Part shown: piece after piece, positions 25,202 to 36,009 of the stretch | How positions within the stretch are numbered: position 1 is the first letter of the stretch | How the letters are laid out: every line of letters starts with the position of its first letter | The notes under the pieces: generated by a model | What the model saw: only the letters and a program-made list of their open reading frames with translations | Database searches by the model: none | Told to the model about the DNA's origin: nothing | Source of the DNA: Actinospineispora acaciae DSM 45401 | GTDB taxonomy: Bacteria > Actinomycetota > Actinomycetes > Mycobacteriales > Pseudonocardiaceae | Direction: 5' to 3' | DNA length: 64,000 bases | Assembly: GCF_000620785.1 (NCBI RefSeq) | Contig: NZ_JIAI01000003.1 | Coordinates: 124,001 to 188,000 of the forward strand | Made by a program: the position numbers and the translations under genes

Positions 25202-27277
25202 GTGCCGAGCCAGCTCACCGCGAACGCCCCGACCCCGACGGAGCTGCCTGGGGTGGATGAGTTGTTGGCCACTGCCGTCGAGGCGGTGGGGGGACAGCCG
25301 AGGGACGGGCAGGCGCGGATGGTGCATGCGGTGCGGGATGCGCTGCGGTCGGGGGAGCACCTGGCCGTGCAGGCCGGCACCGGGACCGGGAAGTCGCTGG
25401 CGTACCTGGTGCCGTCGATCCGTCATGCCATCGAGCGGGACACCACGGTGGTGGTGTCCACCGCGACGATCGCGCTGCAGCGCCAGCTGGTGGACCGCGA
25501 CCTGCCCCGGCTGGCCGAGGCGCTGGCGCCGGTGCTGGGGCGGGCGCCGACCTTCGCGATCCTCAAGGGCCGGCGCAACTACCTGTGCCTGCACCGGCTG
25601 GACGGCGGCGCGGACGCCCCGGAGCCCGACGACCAGCTGTTCGACCCGTTCGCGGTGTCCGCGCTGGGCCGGCAGGTCAAGCGGATGCACGAGTGGGCGG
25701 CCAAGACCGACACCGGCGACCGGGACGAGCTGGTGCCCGGGGTGCCGGACTCGGCGTGGCGGCAGGTCTCGGTGTCCGCGCGGGAGTGCCTGGGGGTGTC
25801 GCGCTGCCCGGTCGGCACCGACTGCTTCGCCGAGCGGGCCCGGCACGAGGCCGGCCGGGCCGACGTGGTGGTCACCAACCACGCGCTGCTGGCCATCGAC
25901 GCGCTGGAGAACCGCGCGGTGCTGCCCGAGCACGACGTGGTGGTGGTCGACGAGGCGCACGACCTGGTGGACCGGGTGACCGGGGTGGCCACCGCCGAGC
26001 TGTCCGCCGGCCTGGTCAGCGCCGCCGCCCGCCGCTGCGGCCGGCTGGTGGACCAGGCGATCGCGGACCGGCTGGCCGAGGCCGGCGACGGGCTCGGCAT
26101 GGTGCTCACCGACGCCCCGCTGGGCCGCTGGGAGCGCGGGCTGCCGCCGCCGGTCAAGGGGGCGCTCGTGACGGTGCTGGACGCGGGCGCGAGCTGCCGC
26201 ACGGCGATCGGCTCGGAACGGCGCGAGGACCCGGCCCAGGCCACCGCGCGCAAGCTCGCGCTCGCCCTGCTCGACGAGGTCACCGAGACCTCCGCGCGGC
26301 TGCTCAAGGCGTTCGACGAGGAGGACCCGGCCAAGCGCTACGACGTGGTCTGGCTGGGCGAGCAGGGGCCGGACTCGTCGCGGACCAGGGCGCTGCGGGT
26401 GGCGCCGCTGTCGGTCGGCGGGCTGCTGCGCGAGCGGCTGTTCGGCCAGCGCACCGTGGTGCTCACCTCGGCCACGCTGGCCCTGGGCGGATCGTTCGAC
26501 GCCCTGGCCAGACAATGGGGGCTGGGGCCGGAGAAGCCAACCGAGCCGGACAACACCGAGGAGCCAGACCCGATCCCCGACCCGGAGCGCCCGCGCTGGT
26601 CCGGGCTGGACGTCGGCTCGCCGTTCCAGCACCAGCGCGCCGGGATCCTGTACGTGGCCAAGCGGCTGCCCACCCCCGGGCGCGACGGCCTCCCGCCGGC
26701 CTACCTGGACGAGATCGCCGAGCTGGTCACGGCGGCCGGCGGCGGCACGCTCGGGCTGTTCTCCTCGATGCGCGCGGCCAAGCAGGCGACCGAGGCGCTG
26801 CGTCCCCGGCTGGAGCAGCCGATCCTGTGCCAGGGCGACGACGCCACCGGCCTGCTGGTCACCAGGTTCGCCGAGGACGACGCCACCTGCCTGTTCGGCA
26901 CGCTGTCGCTGTGGCAGGGGGTGGACGTGCCGGGCCGCTCGCTGCGGCTGGTGCTGATCGACCGCATCCCGTTCCCCCGGCCGGACGACCCGCTGGTGTC
27001 CGCGCGGCAGCGGGCGGTGGACGCGCGCGGCGGCAACGGCTTCCTCACCGTGTCGGCCACCCACGCCGCGCTGCTGCTCGCCCAGGGCGCCGGCCGGCTG
27101 CTGCGCGGGATGGACGACCGCGGCGTGGTGGCCGTCCTGGATCCACGGCTGGCGACCGCCCGCTACGGCGGTTTCCTGCGCGCCTCGCTGCCGCCGTTCT
27201 GGCCGACCACCGACCCCGAGGTGGTGCGTGCCGCGCTGCGCCGGCTGGCCTCGGCGGGCGCCGGCATCACCCGATAG
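25202..27277 (+). CDS. dinG: ATP-dependent DNA helicase DinG/XPD family
   Basis: The 691-residue superfamily 2 helicase has Walker A AGTGTGKS (58-65) and DEAH near 250. Four cysteines between them (one in NYLCLH near 129, three in RECLGVSRCPVGTDC near 195-207) would bind an iron-sulfur cluster as in XPD/DinG enzymes. C-terminal motifs include GTLSLWQGVDVPG and QGAGRLLRG. It unwinds 5'-tailed DNA, R-loops or quadruplexes. It matches Rv1329c in the same neighbourhood. GTG 25202 is selected; in-frame upstream codons look non-coding. The stop lies within the palindrome 27273-27293. Confidence 0.92.
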   Translation: MPSQLTANAPTPTELPGVDELLATAVEAVGGQPRDGQARMVHAVRDALRSGEHLAVQAGTGTGKSLAYLVPSIRHAIERDTTVVVSTATIALQRQLVDRDLPRLAEALAPVLGRAPTFAILKGRRNYLCLHRLDGGADAPEPDDQLFDPFAVSALGRQVKRMHEWAAKTDTGDRDELVPGVPDSAWRQVSVSARECLGVSRCPVGTDCFAERARHEAGRADVVVTNHALLAIDALENRAVLPEHDVVVVDEAHDLVDRVTGVATAELSAGLVSAAARRCGRLVDQAIADRLAEAGDGLGMVLTDAPLGRWERGLPPPVKGALVTVLDAGASCRTAIGSERREDPAQATARKLALALLDEVTETSARLLKAFDEEDPAKRYDVVWLGEQGPDSSRTRALRVAPLSVGGLLRERLFGQRTVVLTSATLALGGSFDALARQWGLGPEKPTEPDNTEEPDPIPDPERPRWSGLDVGSPFQHQRAGILYVAKRLPTPGRDGLPPAYLDEIAELVTAAGGGTLGLFSSMRAAKQATEALRPRLEQPILCQGDDATGLLVTRFAEDDATCLFGTLSLWQGVDVPGRSLRLVLIDRIPFPRPDDPLVSARQRAVDARGGNGFLTVSATHAALLLAQGAGRLLRGMDDRGVVAVLDPRLATARYGGFLRASLPPFWPTTDPEVVRAALRRLASAGAGITR

Positions 27278-27293
27278 GGCACACTGCCCTATC
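27273..27293. promoter_or_regulatory. Perfect palindrome between dinG and next start codon
   Basis: GATAGGGCA-CAC-TGCCCTATC, 9-bp perfect arms, covering the dinG TAG stop and ending one base before ATG 27295. It could be an operator over a leaderless promoter, a small terminator, or a hairpin hiding the start codon. Confidence 0.5.
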
Positions 27294-27294
27294 C

Positions 27295-28227
27295 ATGAGC
27301 CCTGTCAGCCGCCGCCGCAGGCCGGCGAAGAAGAAGCGGACGGCAGCACGACCACGCCCGCCACTCCCGTCGCTGCACCCGGCCGAGGAGCCCGACCCTC
27401 CGGACGATCACAGTGATGATCACCATGACAACCACCAGGACGACCACCCGGCCGACCGCAGGGCCGACCGCCGGGCCGACCCGAGCCCGCACGAACCGCT
27501 GGAGGACCTCCTCTCCGACGCCTCGGACCTGAGCGCGTCGGACGACCCGTGGCTCGCCGAGCAACGCGGGGCGGCGGTGGTCGAGCTGGCCGAGCGCCGT
27601 GGTAGCCAGGAGGGTGACCGGGAGCGCACCCTGCTGGACGAGGTCATCCCGCTGCTCGAGGAACGCGCGGACGCGAGCGCGGCGGCGCTGCTGCTCGCCG
27701 TCGGCGCGGTGGCGTCGGGCGAGGCCGGGCACACCGCGACGGCGGCGGCCGGGCGGCTGCTGGCGGCCGGGGCGCCCCGACCACCCTGGGCCGACGAGCT
27801 TGCCGAGCCGGTGGGGCTCGACGAGTGCTGGCGGGTGGCGCTGCCGACCGCCAAGCTCTCGCTGCTCGGCGCGGTGTGCCGTCGGGCCGAGCGCTCGCGC
27901 GCGTTCCTGGTCGTCGTCAACGAGGCCGAAGGCGGGGCCGCCATCGACATCATGTCGGTGGCCCCCCAGCGCCTGGCCGGGGCGATGGAGACGATCGCCG
28001 GGACCGAGCCGCGCGACGACCTCAAGCCCACCAGGACCGAGGTCGACCCGGACGAGTTCCGCCGGCTGGTGGTCTCGGCGCTGGACGCGCGGGCCGAACC
28101 CGGTCAGGACGACGAGTTCCCCGAGACCGGGCGCCTCAACGGTCCCCCCTTCCGGGTCCTCGCCGCCGTGGTGCGAGCCAACCTGAGCCCGGATATATCC
28201 GGGCACGCGCCTTCACCGGTTACCTAA
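27295..28227 (+). CDS. Hypothetical protein with His/Asp-rich N-terminal tract
   Basis: A 310-residue protein not recognised as a named family. Residues 1-20 are very basic (SRRRRPAKKKR), and residues 38-68 are almost only Asp, His, Arg, Pro and Ala (DDHSDDHHDNHQDDH), a plausible disordered metal- or nucleic-acid-binding stretch. From about 80 the sequence is ordinary and mixed alpha/beta, with a hydrophobic core near 125-150 and conserved-looking CWRVALPTAKLSLLGAVC. No signal peptide or membrane helix. It starts 17 nt after dinG and ends 10 nt before the histidine kinase. Confidence 0.7.
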   Translation: MSPVSRRRRPAKKKRTAARPRPPLPSLHPAEEPDPPDDHSDDHHDNHQDDHPADRRADRRADPSPHEPLEDLLSDASDLSASDDPWLAEQRGAAVVELAERRGSQEGDRERTLLDEVIPLLEERADASAAALLLAVGAVASGEAGHTATAAAGRLLAAGAPRPPWADELAEPVGLDECWRVALPTAKLSLLGAVCRRAERSRAFLVVVNEAEGGAAIDIMSVAPQRLAGAMETIAGTEPRDDLKPTRTEVDPDEFRRLVVSALDARAEPGQDDEFPETGRLNGPPFRVLAAVVRANLSPDISGHAPSPVT

Positions 28228-28230
28228 ACT
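28225..28230 (+). promoter_or_regulatory. -10 box TAAACT for the sensor kinase gene
   Basis: TAAACT overlaps the upstream stop codon and ends seven bases before GTG 28238; no Shine-Dalgarno. This suggests a leaderless two-component operon transcript. Confidence 0.5.
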
Positions 28231-28237
28231 CCGCCGG

Positions 28238-29263
28238 GTGCTCGCCGCCCGTGTAACCGATCCGGTGCTGGCCGCCGGCGTGGGCATCGTCGTCGTCCTG
28301 GGCACGCTGCCCCAGCTGCGCGGGCTCGCGGACCTGACCGGGCACCGCGCGCTGGCCTGGGCGCTGATCGCGGCCGCCTGCGCCGCGCTGTGCGTGCGCC
28401 GCCGGTATCCGGTGGCGGTCGCGGCGGTCACGCTGGTCGCTGCGCTGGCCTACTACCCGTCGGACGTGCCGGACGGTCCGATCGTGCTCGCATTCGTGGT
28501 CGCGCTGTACACGGCGGCCGCGCGTGGGCGGCTGGCCGCCTCGGGGGCGCTGGCGGCCGTCGCATTGATCGCGACCGGGGCCGGCGAGCTGGCCGCGAGT
28601 ACCCCGCCGCTCGGCGCCGCCGCCGTGTCCCTGCTGGCCGGCTGGCTGGTCGCGGCGGTCACCATGGGCGCGCTGGCCCGCAACGCCGAGCTGCGCGAGC
28701 GGCAACGGATCGCCGGCGAGCTGCACGACGTGCTCGGCCACGGCGTGTCGCTGATCAACGTGCAGGCCGGCGCGGCGCTGCACCGCATGGGCGACGACGT
28801 CGAGCCGGCCCGCGCCGCGCTGGAGTCGATCAAGCAGACCAGCAGGCATGCGCTGCGGGCCAGCCTGGGCGTGCTCCACGACACGGACCGGCCGGGCCTC
28901 GCCGAGCTGACCGCACTGGTCGAACGGGCGCGCCGGGCCGGGCTCACGGTGGTCGCAACGATCGACGACCGCCCGGTGCCCGACGAGCCGGCGCGCGCCG
29001 CCTACCGGATCGTCCAGGAGTCGCTGACCAACGTGGCCAGGCACGCTCCGGGCGCTACCGCCACCGTCCGCGTCACCGTGACCACCGACGCCCTGCTGGT
29101 CACGGTCGAGGACGACGGCACGGCCGAACACCCGGTTACCGAAGGCACCGGCATCCGAGGCATGCGCCTACGGGCCACCGCGCTCGGCGGCGCGCTCGAC
29201 GTAGCCCGCACCCCCTCCGGCGGCGTCCAGGTGTCCGCCCGCCTCCCCCACCCGCCGGCATGA
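28238..29263 (+). CDS. NarL-class sensor histidine kinase
   Basis: 341 residues. The N-terminal membrane part has about five helices (residues 8-145) without an obvious periplasmic sensor. The HisKA_3 dimerisation region has phospho-acceptor His163 (ELHDVLGHGVS), and the HATPase domain has an N-box (AYRIVQESLTNVARHA) and G-boxes (VEDDG, GTGIRGMRLRA). It is predicted to phosphorylate the response regulator encoded by the overlapping downstream gene (ATGA). The signal is unknown; the intramembrane architecture resembles kinases for cell-envelope stress. Confidence 0.92.
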   Translation: MLAARVTDPVLAAGVGIVVVLGTLPQLRGLADLTGHRALAWALIAAACAALCVRRRYPVAVAAVTLVAALAYYPSDVPDGPIVLAFVVALYTAAARGRLAASGALAAVALIATGAGELAASTPPLGAAAVSLLAGWLVAAVTMGALARNAELRERQRIAGELHDVLGHGVSLINVQAGAALHRMGDDVEPARAALESIKQTSRHALRASLGVLHDTDRPGLAELTALVERARRAGLTVVATIDDRPVPDEPARAAYRIVQESLTNVARHAPGATATVRVTVTTDALLVTVEDDGTAEHPVTEGTGIRGMRLRATALGGALDVARTPSGGVQVSARLPHPPA

Positions 29264-29937
29264 TCCGGGTGCTGCTCGCCGACGACCAGACCCTGGTCCG
29301 GGCCGGGTTCCGGGCCATCCTGGACGGCGAGCCGGACATCGACGTAGTGGCCGAGGCCGGCGACGGCGAACAAACGCTGCGCGCCGCCGCCCGACACCGC
29401 CCCGACGTCGTGCTCACCGACATCCGCATGCCCGACCCCGACGGCGTCCACACCACCGCCCGGATCGCCGGCGACCCCCACCTGGCCGCCGTGAGAGTGA
29501 TCATCCTGACCGGGTTCGACCTGGACGAGTACGTCTACGGCGCGCTGCGCGCCGGGGCCAGCGGCTTCCTGGTCAAGGACGTCGAGCCGGCCGAGCTGGT
29601 CCACGCGGTACGGGTGGTGGCCAGGGGCGACGCCATGCTCGCGCCCTCGGTCACCGCCCGGCTCATCGCCCGGTTCGCCCGCCGACCGCTCCTGCCCGCC
29701 CGCCTCTCACACCGCGCCCGGCTGCGCGCCCTGCGCACCCTGACCGCCCGCGAGCGCGAGGTCCTCGAACTGGTCGCAACCGGCCTGTCCAACGACGAGA
29801 TCGCGGCGGAGCTCGTGCTCAGCCCGGCCACCGCGAAGACCCACGTCAGCCACGTCATGACCAAGCTCGACGCCAGGGACCGGGCCCAGCTCGTGATCAC
29901 CGCCTACGAGTCGGGCCTGGTCACCCCGGGGACGTAG
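29260..29937 (+). CDS. NarL/LuxR-type response regulator
   Basis: 225 residues. The receiver domain has acidic pocket Asp8/Asp9, phospho-acceptor Asp54 (VLTDIRMP) and Lys106 (FLVKD). A LuxR-type helix-turn-helix occupies about 160-220 (LTAREREVLELVATGLSNDEIAAELVLSPATAKTHV). Its start codon overlaps the kinase stop by 4 nt, so the two form a cognate pair. Target genes cannot be told; the adjacent membrane-protein gene at 30016 is a possibility only by location. Confidence 0.94.
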   Translation: MIRVLLADDQTLVRAGFRAILDGEPDIDVVAEAGDGEQTLRAAARHRPDVVLTDIRMPDPDGVHTTARIAGDPHLAAVRVIILTGFDLDEYVYGALRAGASGFLVKDVEPAELVHAVRVVARGDAMLAPSVTARLIARFARRPLLPARLSHRARLRALRTLTAREREVLELVATGLSNDEIAAELVLSPATAKTHVSHVMTKLDARDRAQLVITAYESGLVTPGT

Positions 29938-30015
29938 GACCGCAACCCCGGTGGTACCCGAACACGCAACCCCAGCCCGACGACCCGCGCCGCCAGCCCG
30001 GCCATGATCGGCGTC

Positions 30016-30526
30016 ATGGCTCGCACCCTCCGGTTCGCCGTCGTGCTCGTCTTCTGCTGGCTGGCCACGATGCTCTACGGCGCCCTGCTGCTGGAGACGT
30101 TCGTGTTCTACCCGGACTTCTTCCGCGACGTGCCCAGGTCGCTGACGCTCACGGCCGAGTTCATGACCCCCGTGAAGCCCGGGCACTTCTTCCGGCCGGT
30201 CGGGATGGCCACCACCGCGTTCGCGCTGGCCGCCGTGGTCGCGGCCTGGCGGGTGGCCACCGCCCGCCACCTGTTCGCCGCCGCGCTGGCCCTGCTCGGG
30301 ATCGGCGAGGGCGTCTACTCGGCGCTGTTCTTCTGGCCGAAGTGGACGATCCTGATGACCGAGGGCGCCGCCGTGCACCCGGCCGGCTACCTGCGGCAGG
30401 TGGCCGACCAGCTACAGGCCTGGCACTGGCTCCGGGTCGGCGCCTTCACCCTGGCCGTGGCCTGCGTGTTCGCCGGCCTGCTGGCGTTCCACCGGGACCG
30501 CGTCACCACCGCCGTCACCACCGCCG

Positions 30527-30549
<23 letters not shown>
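30016..30549 (+). CDS. Hypothetical four-helix membrane protein
   Basis: About 177 residues with four hydrophobic segments (near residues 5-28, 62-82, 86-106 and 143-163) and a loop with conserved-looking FYPDFFRDVP and KPGHFFRPVG. Family not recognised. ATG 30016 is preferred over in-frame ATG 30004 because CATGAT seven bases upstream could be its -10 and the downstream residues look like a membrane-protein start. The C-terminus is a threonine-alanine-valine repeat encoded by three 12-bp units. It overlaps the convergent PTH2-like gene by 23 nt. Confidence 0.65.
30502..30537. repeat. 12-bp tandem repeat, three units
   Basis: Three head-to-tail copies of GTCACCACCGCC (last base differs in the third) span the tail-to-tail overlap of the membrane-protein and PTH2-like genes, encoding VTTA repeats in one and the C-terminal residues in the other. 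Confidence 0.75.
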
Positions 30550-32529
<1,980 letters not shown>

Positions 32530-34284
32530 TCAGTGTTCTTTGGGGTCACCGCCAGGCACCGCTTCCGGCCCGGATTTCGCCGCCGCCACTTCCGACGGTG
32601 TGGCGTGCCTGGAGCCGTGCGCCTCGGCCCGCAGCCGGGGCACCAGGTGCGGGTAGTGCAGCTCGAAGGCCGGGCGCTCGGAGCGGATGCGGGGCAGCTC
32701 GGTGAAGTTGTGCCTGGGCGGCGGGCACGACGTGGCCCACTCCAGGGAGTTGCCGTGCCCCCACGGGTCGTCCACCGTGACCACCCTGCCGTAGCGGTAG
32801 CTGCGGAAGACGTTCCAGATGAACGGCAGCGTGGACGCGCCCAGCACGAACGCGCTGATCGAGGACACCGTGTTCAGCGTGGTGAACCCGTCGGTGGGCA
32901 GGTAGTCCAGGTACCGGCGCGGCATGCCCTCGTTGCCCAGCCAGTGCTGGACCAGGAAGGTGCCGTGGAAGCCCAGGAAGGTCAGCCAGAAGTGGATCTT
33001 GCCGAGGGTCTCGTCCATCATCCGGCCGGTCATCTTCGGGAACCAGAAGTAGATGCCGGCGTAGGTGGCGAACACGATCGTGCCGAACAGCACGTAGTGG
33101 AAGTGCGCCACCACGAAGTACGTGTCGGTGATGTGGAAGTCCACCGGCGGCGAGGCCAGCAGGATGCCGGTCAGCCCGCCCAGCAGGAACGTCACCACGA
33201 ACCCCACCGCGAACAGCATCGGCGACTCGAACGTCAACTGCCCCCGCCACATCGTCCCGATCCAGTTGAAGAACTTGATGCCGGTCGGGATCGCGATCAG
33301 GAACGTGGTGAACGAGAAGAACGCCAGCAGCACCGCGCCGGTGGCGTACATGTGGTGCGCCCAGACGGCGACCGACAGGGCGGCGATGGAGATCGTCGCG
33401 TAGACCAGCGCCTTGTAGCCGAACAGCGGCTTGCGGCTGAACACCGGGAACACCTCGGTCACGATGCCGAAGAACGGCAGCGCCACGATGTAGACCTCGG
33501 GGTGGCCGAAGAACCAGAACAGGTGCTGCCACAGGATGACCCCGCCGTTGGCCGGGTCGAACACGTGCGCACCCAGGTGGCGGTCCGCCTCCAGGCCGAG
33601 CAGCGCGGCGGTGAGCACCGGGAACGCGATCAGGACCAGGATCACCGTGATGAAGATGTTCCAGGTGAACACCGGCATCCGGAACATGGTCATGCCCGGC
33701 GCGCGCAGGCAGATCACCGTGGTCAGGAAGTTGACACCGCCCAGGATCGTGCCCAGACCGGCGATCACCAGACCCATGATCCACAGGTCGCCGCCGACGC
33801 CCGGCGAGTGCGTGGCGTTGGCCAGCGGGGTGTAGGCGAACCAGCCGAAGTCCGCGGCGCCGCCCGGGGTCAGGAACCCGGACATCACGATCGTGCCGCC
33901 GAACAGGAACAGCCAGTACGAGAACGCGTTCAAGCGAGGGAACGCCACGTCCGGCGCGCCGATCTGCAGCGGCAGGATGTAGTTGGCGAAACCGAACAGG
34001 ATCGGCGTCGCGTACAGCAGCAGCATGATCGTGCCGTGCATGGTGAACAGCTGGTTGTACTGCTCCGGCGAGAGCACCTGCGCGCCCGGCCGGGCCAGCT
34101 CCACCCGCATCAGCAGGGCCATCGCCCCGCCCGCCATGAAGAACGCGAACGAGGTCACCAGGTAGAGAATCCCGATGTCCTTCGGGTCCGTGGTGTGCAG
34201 GAAGCGCACCAGGGACGTTCCCTTGACCGTCCGCCGCGCCGGGTACGGGCGCGTCGAGATCGGCTGGGGGGCGACGGCGGTCAC
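32530..34284 (-). CDS. ctaD: Cytochrome c oxidase subunit I (aa3 type)
   Basis: The 584-residue heme-copper oxidase subunit has twelve membrane helices, the [22 protein letters not shown] motif with the copper-B histidine and cross-linked tyrosine, the [29 protein letters not shown] stretch holding the D/K-channel threonine-lysine, and the [10 protein letters not shown] double-histidine for hemes a and a3. GTG 34284 is fixed by AGGAGGTAGTA just before it. Other ctaC/ctaE/qcr genes are not in the window. A likely promoter TAATAT lies on the minus strand around 34320-34326. Confidence 0.96.
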   Translation of the reverse strand: MTAVAPQPISTRPYPARRTVKGTSLVRFLHTTDPKDIGILYLVTSFAFFMAGGAMALLMRVELARPGAQVLSPEQYNQLFTMHGTIMLLLYATPILFGFANYILPLQIGAPDVAFPRLNAFSYWLFLFGGTIVMSGFLTPGGAADFGWFAYTPLANATHSPGVGGDLWIMGLVIAGLGTILGGVNFLTTVICLRAPGMTMFRMPVFTWNIFITVILVLIAFPVLTAALLGLEADRHLGAHVFDPANGGVILWQHLFWFFGHPEVYIVALPFFGIVTEVFPVFSRKPLFGYKALVYATISIAALSVAVWAHHMYATGAVLLAFFSFTTFLIAIPTGIKFFNWIGTMWRGQLTFESPMLFAVGFVVTFLLGGLTGILLASPPVDFHITDTYFVVAHFHYVLFGTIVFATYAGIYFWFPKMTGRMMDETLGKIHFWLTFLGFHGTFLVQHWLGNEGMPRRYLDYLPTDGFTTLNTVSSISAFVLGASTLPFIWNVFRSYRYGRVVTVDDPWGHGNSLEWATSCPPPRHNFTELPRIRSERPAFELHYPHLVPRLRAEAHGSRHATPSEVAAAKSGPEAVPGGDPKEH

Positions 34285-34926
34285 TACTACCTCCTGCGGC
34301 ACCTGCGGATGCGTCTGGGCAATATTAGATCCCGCCGCGCCGCCCCCGGCGGGCCGGTGTCCACAGCGGGTGCGTGAGCTTGGGCTCACGGTTACGCTGA
34401 GTGTTTGCTGAGACCCGCAGTGGGGGCACGCACGGGACGATCTAGGTCGCGGGTACGGTCGACCCCGACGGGGGTTCGCCACCAACGTGGCACAGCAGAG
34501 ACAGCCGAGCCCCCGCCGACAGGCCAGGCGGGGCAGCCGCCAGCCGGGCGCAACCAGCGCTCGGTACCAGACCCCGGTGGAGCGGTCCAGGGACGGCTGG
34601 ATAACGGATTGATGACAGTTACGCGGCGATACCACCAGGCGCCGGGCCCGCCGTGGGGCGAGCCCGTGTTCCTCGTCATGCGCATCGATCCCGTGCACGC
34701 ACCGTTATACATGACAAAACCCGAGGCCAGCCCCCCGATGGGCGGCTCGGCCACGCCCGCCCGATACGGCTATGTCTTTGACGCTGCTTGTGATGCGACC
34801 GACCATGGAGCGGGTAACAACGAGCCTGCACATGTCGACGTTTCAGGGGATGTCGGGTTGGTGCGAGAACTCGGTCTGGGATCAGACGTACGCCCGGTCA
34901 GGGCCTGAAGCAACGGAGGTCAATTG
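34285..34926. other. Long intergenic region before the polysaccharide operon
   Basis: Contains the ctaD ribosome-binding site and promoter at the left, a perfect GTGAGC-TTGG-GCTCAC palindrome (34374-34389), several GC-rich inverted repeats such as ACCCC-GACG-GGGGT near 34466-34479, and a possible -35/-10 pair (TTGACG at 34778 and GACCAT 17 nt later) before the oxidoreductase gene. A 98-codon open frame to 34908 has weak codon bias and I do not call it. No riboswitch family is recognised. It probably gives the operon a long untranslated leader or several promoters. Confidence 0.5.
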
Positions 34927-36009
34927 ATGGGTCGCACACCCACGCGCGTCGGGGTGGTCGGTTACGGGTACTGGGGCTCCAAGCACGTACGCGTGCTGAA
35001 CAGCCTGCCCGACGTCGAGGTCACCGTGATCGACCAAGACGAACAGCGGCTGCGTGAGGCGATGTCGAGCTTCCCGTCGGTCCGCATCGCCACCGACCTG
35101 GCCGACGAGCTGGAGTCGCAGGACGCCGTCGTCGTCGCCACCCCGCCCGGGGTGCACGCGCCGATCGCGCTGCAGGCCCTCAAGGCCGGGCTGCACACGC
35201 TGGTGGAGAAGCCGCTGGCCACCTCGGTCGAGGAGGCCGAGTCGCTGGTGGAGGCCGCGCGCTCCGCCGACGTGCGGCTCATGGTCGGTCACACCTTCGA
35301 GTACAACCCGGCGGTCTGGAAGCTCAAGGAGATCATCGCCTCCGGCGAGCTCGGGCGGGTCCTCTACATCGACGCCGCCCGGCTGAGCCTGGGCCGCTAC
35401 CAGCACGACTGCAACGTGATCTGGGACCTGGCGCCGCACGACATCTCGATCGTGTCCTACCTGCTCGACGAGGTCCCGCAGACCGCGTCGGTGTGGGCGC
35501 AGCGCAACGTGGGCGGCCAGCACGAGGACGTGGCCTACATCCGGCTGGAGTTCGAGCAGTCCGGCGCGCCGGCGTTCGTGCACCTGAGCTGGCTGCACCC
35601 GGAGAAGGTCCGCCGGGTCACCGTGGTCGGCGAGAAGAAGATGGCCATCTACAACGACATGTCCGACAACGAGCGGATCCGCATCTACGACGTCGGCGTG
35701 GACCCGGCCCAGGTGGACGAGGGCGCCTCGCACGGCTTCCCGGTCAGCTACCGGTTCGGCGACATCGTCTCCCCGTTCATCCCGTTCCAGGAGCCGCTGC
35801 TGGTCCAGGACGGCCACTTCGTGGAGTGCGTGCGCACCGGCCGCGAGCCGCAGACCCCGGGCGAGCGCGGGCTGGACATCGTGCGCGTGCTGGCCGCCAC
35901 CGACGTGTCGACCGCCACCGGCGGCCCGGCCACCATCCCGTCCACCCTCGAGGTCGCCGGGAACGGCACCGGCAACGGCTCGGTGCGCCTGAGCGGGGTG
36001 CGCCCGTGA
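34927..36009 (+). CDS. Gfo/Idh/MocA oxidoreductase, WlbA/WbpB-like
   Basis: 360 residues. The Rossmann domain begins VGVVGYGYWGSKHVRVL (nucleotide motif 12-17), has the family EKP motif Glu94-Lys95-Pro96 and, further on, a WDLAPHDIS segment with the conserved catalytic-region His. The C-terminal alpha/beta domain binds the sugar. With the following DegT aminotransferase and the UDP-sugar dehydrogenase at 50456, the best role is oxidation at C3 of a UDP-N-acetylhexosaminuronate, as WlbA/WbpB. GGAGGT sits seven bases before ATG 34927. It is the first gene of the operon, overlapping the next by 4 nt. Confidence 0.87.
   Translation: MGRTPTRVGVVGYGYWGSKHVRVLNSLPDVEVTVIDQDEQRLREAMSSFPSVRIATDLADELESQDAVVVATPPGVHAPIALQALKAGLHTLVEKPLATSVEEAESLVEAARSADVRLMVGHTFEYNPAVWKLKEIIASGELGRVLYIDAARLSLGRYQHDCNVIWDLAPHDISIVSYLLDEVPQTASVWAQRNVGGQHEDVAYIRLEFEQSGAPAFVHLSWLHPEKVRRVTVVGEKKMAIYNDMSDNERIRIYDVGVDPAQVDEGASHGFPVSYRFGDIVSPFIPFQEPLLVQDGHFVECVRTGREPQTPGERGLDIVRVLAATDVSTATGGPATIPSTLEVAGNGTGNGSVRLSGVRP

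Noticed and set aside
34374-34389. CRP/GlxR-like site in the region before the polysaccharide operon
   Set aside because: GTGA and TCAC halves are present but separated by eight bases instead of the six of the usual consensus.
34405-34908. Plus-strand open frame just before the oxidoreductase gene
   Set aside because: Mixed third-position base use, no recognisable domain and no ribosome-binding site; kept only as part of the intergenic description.
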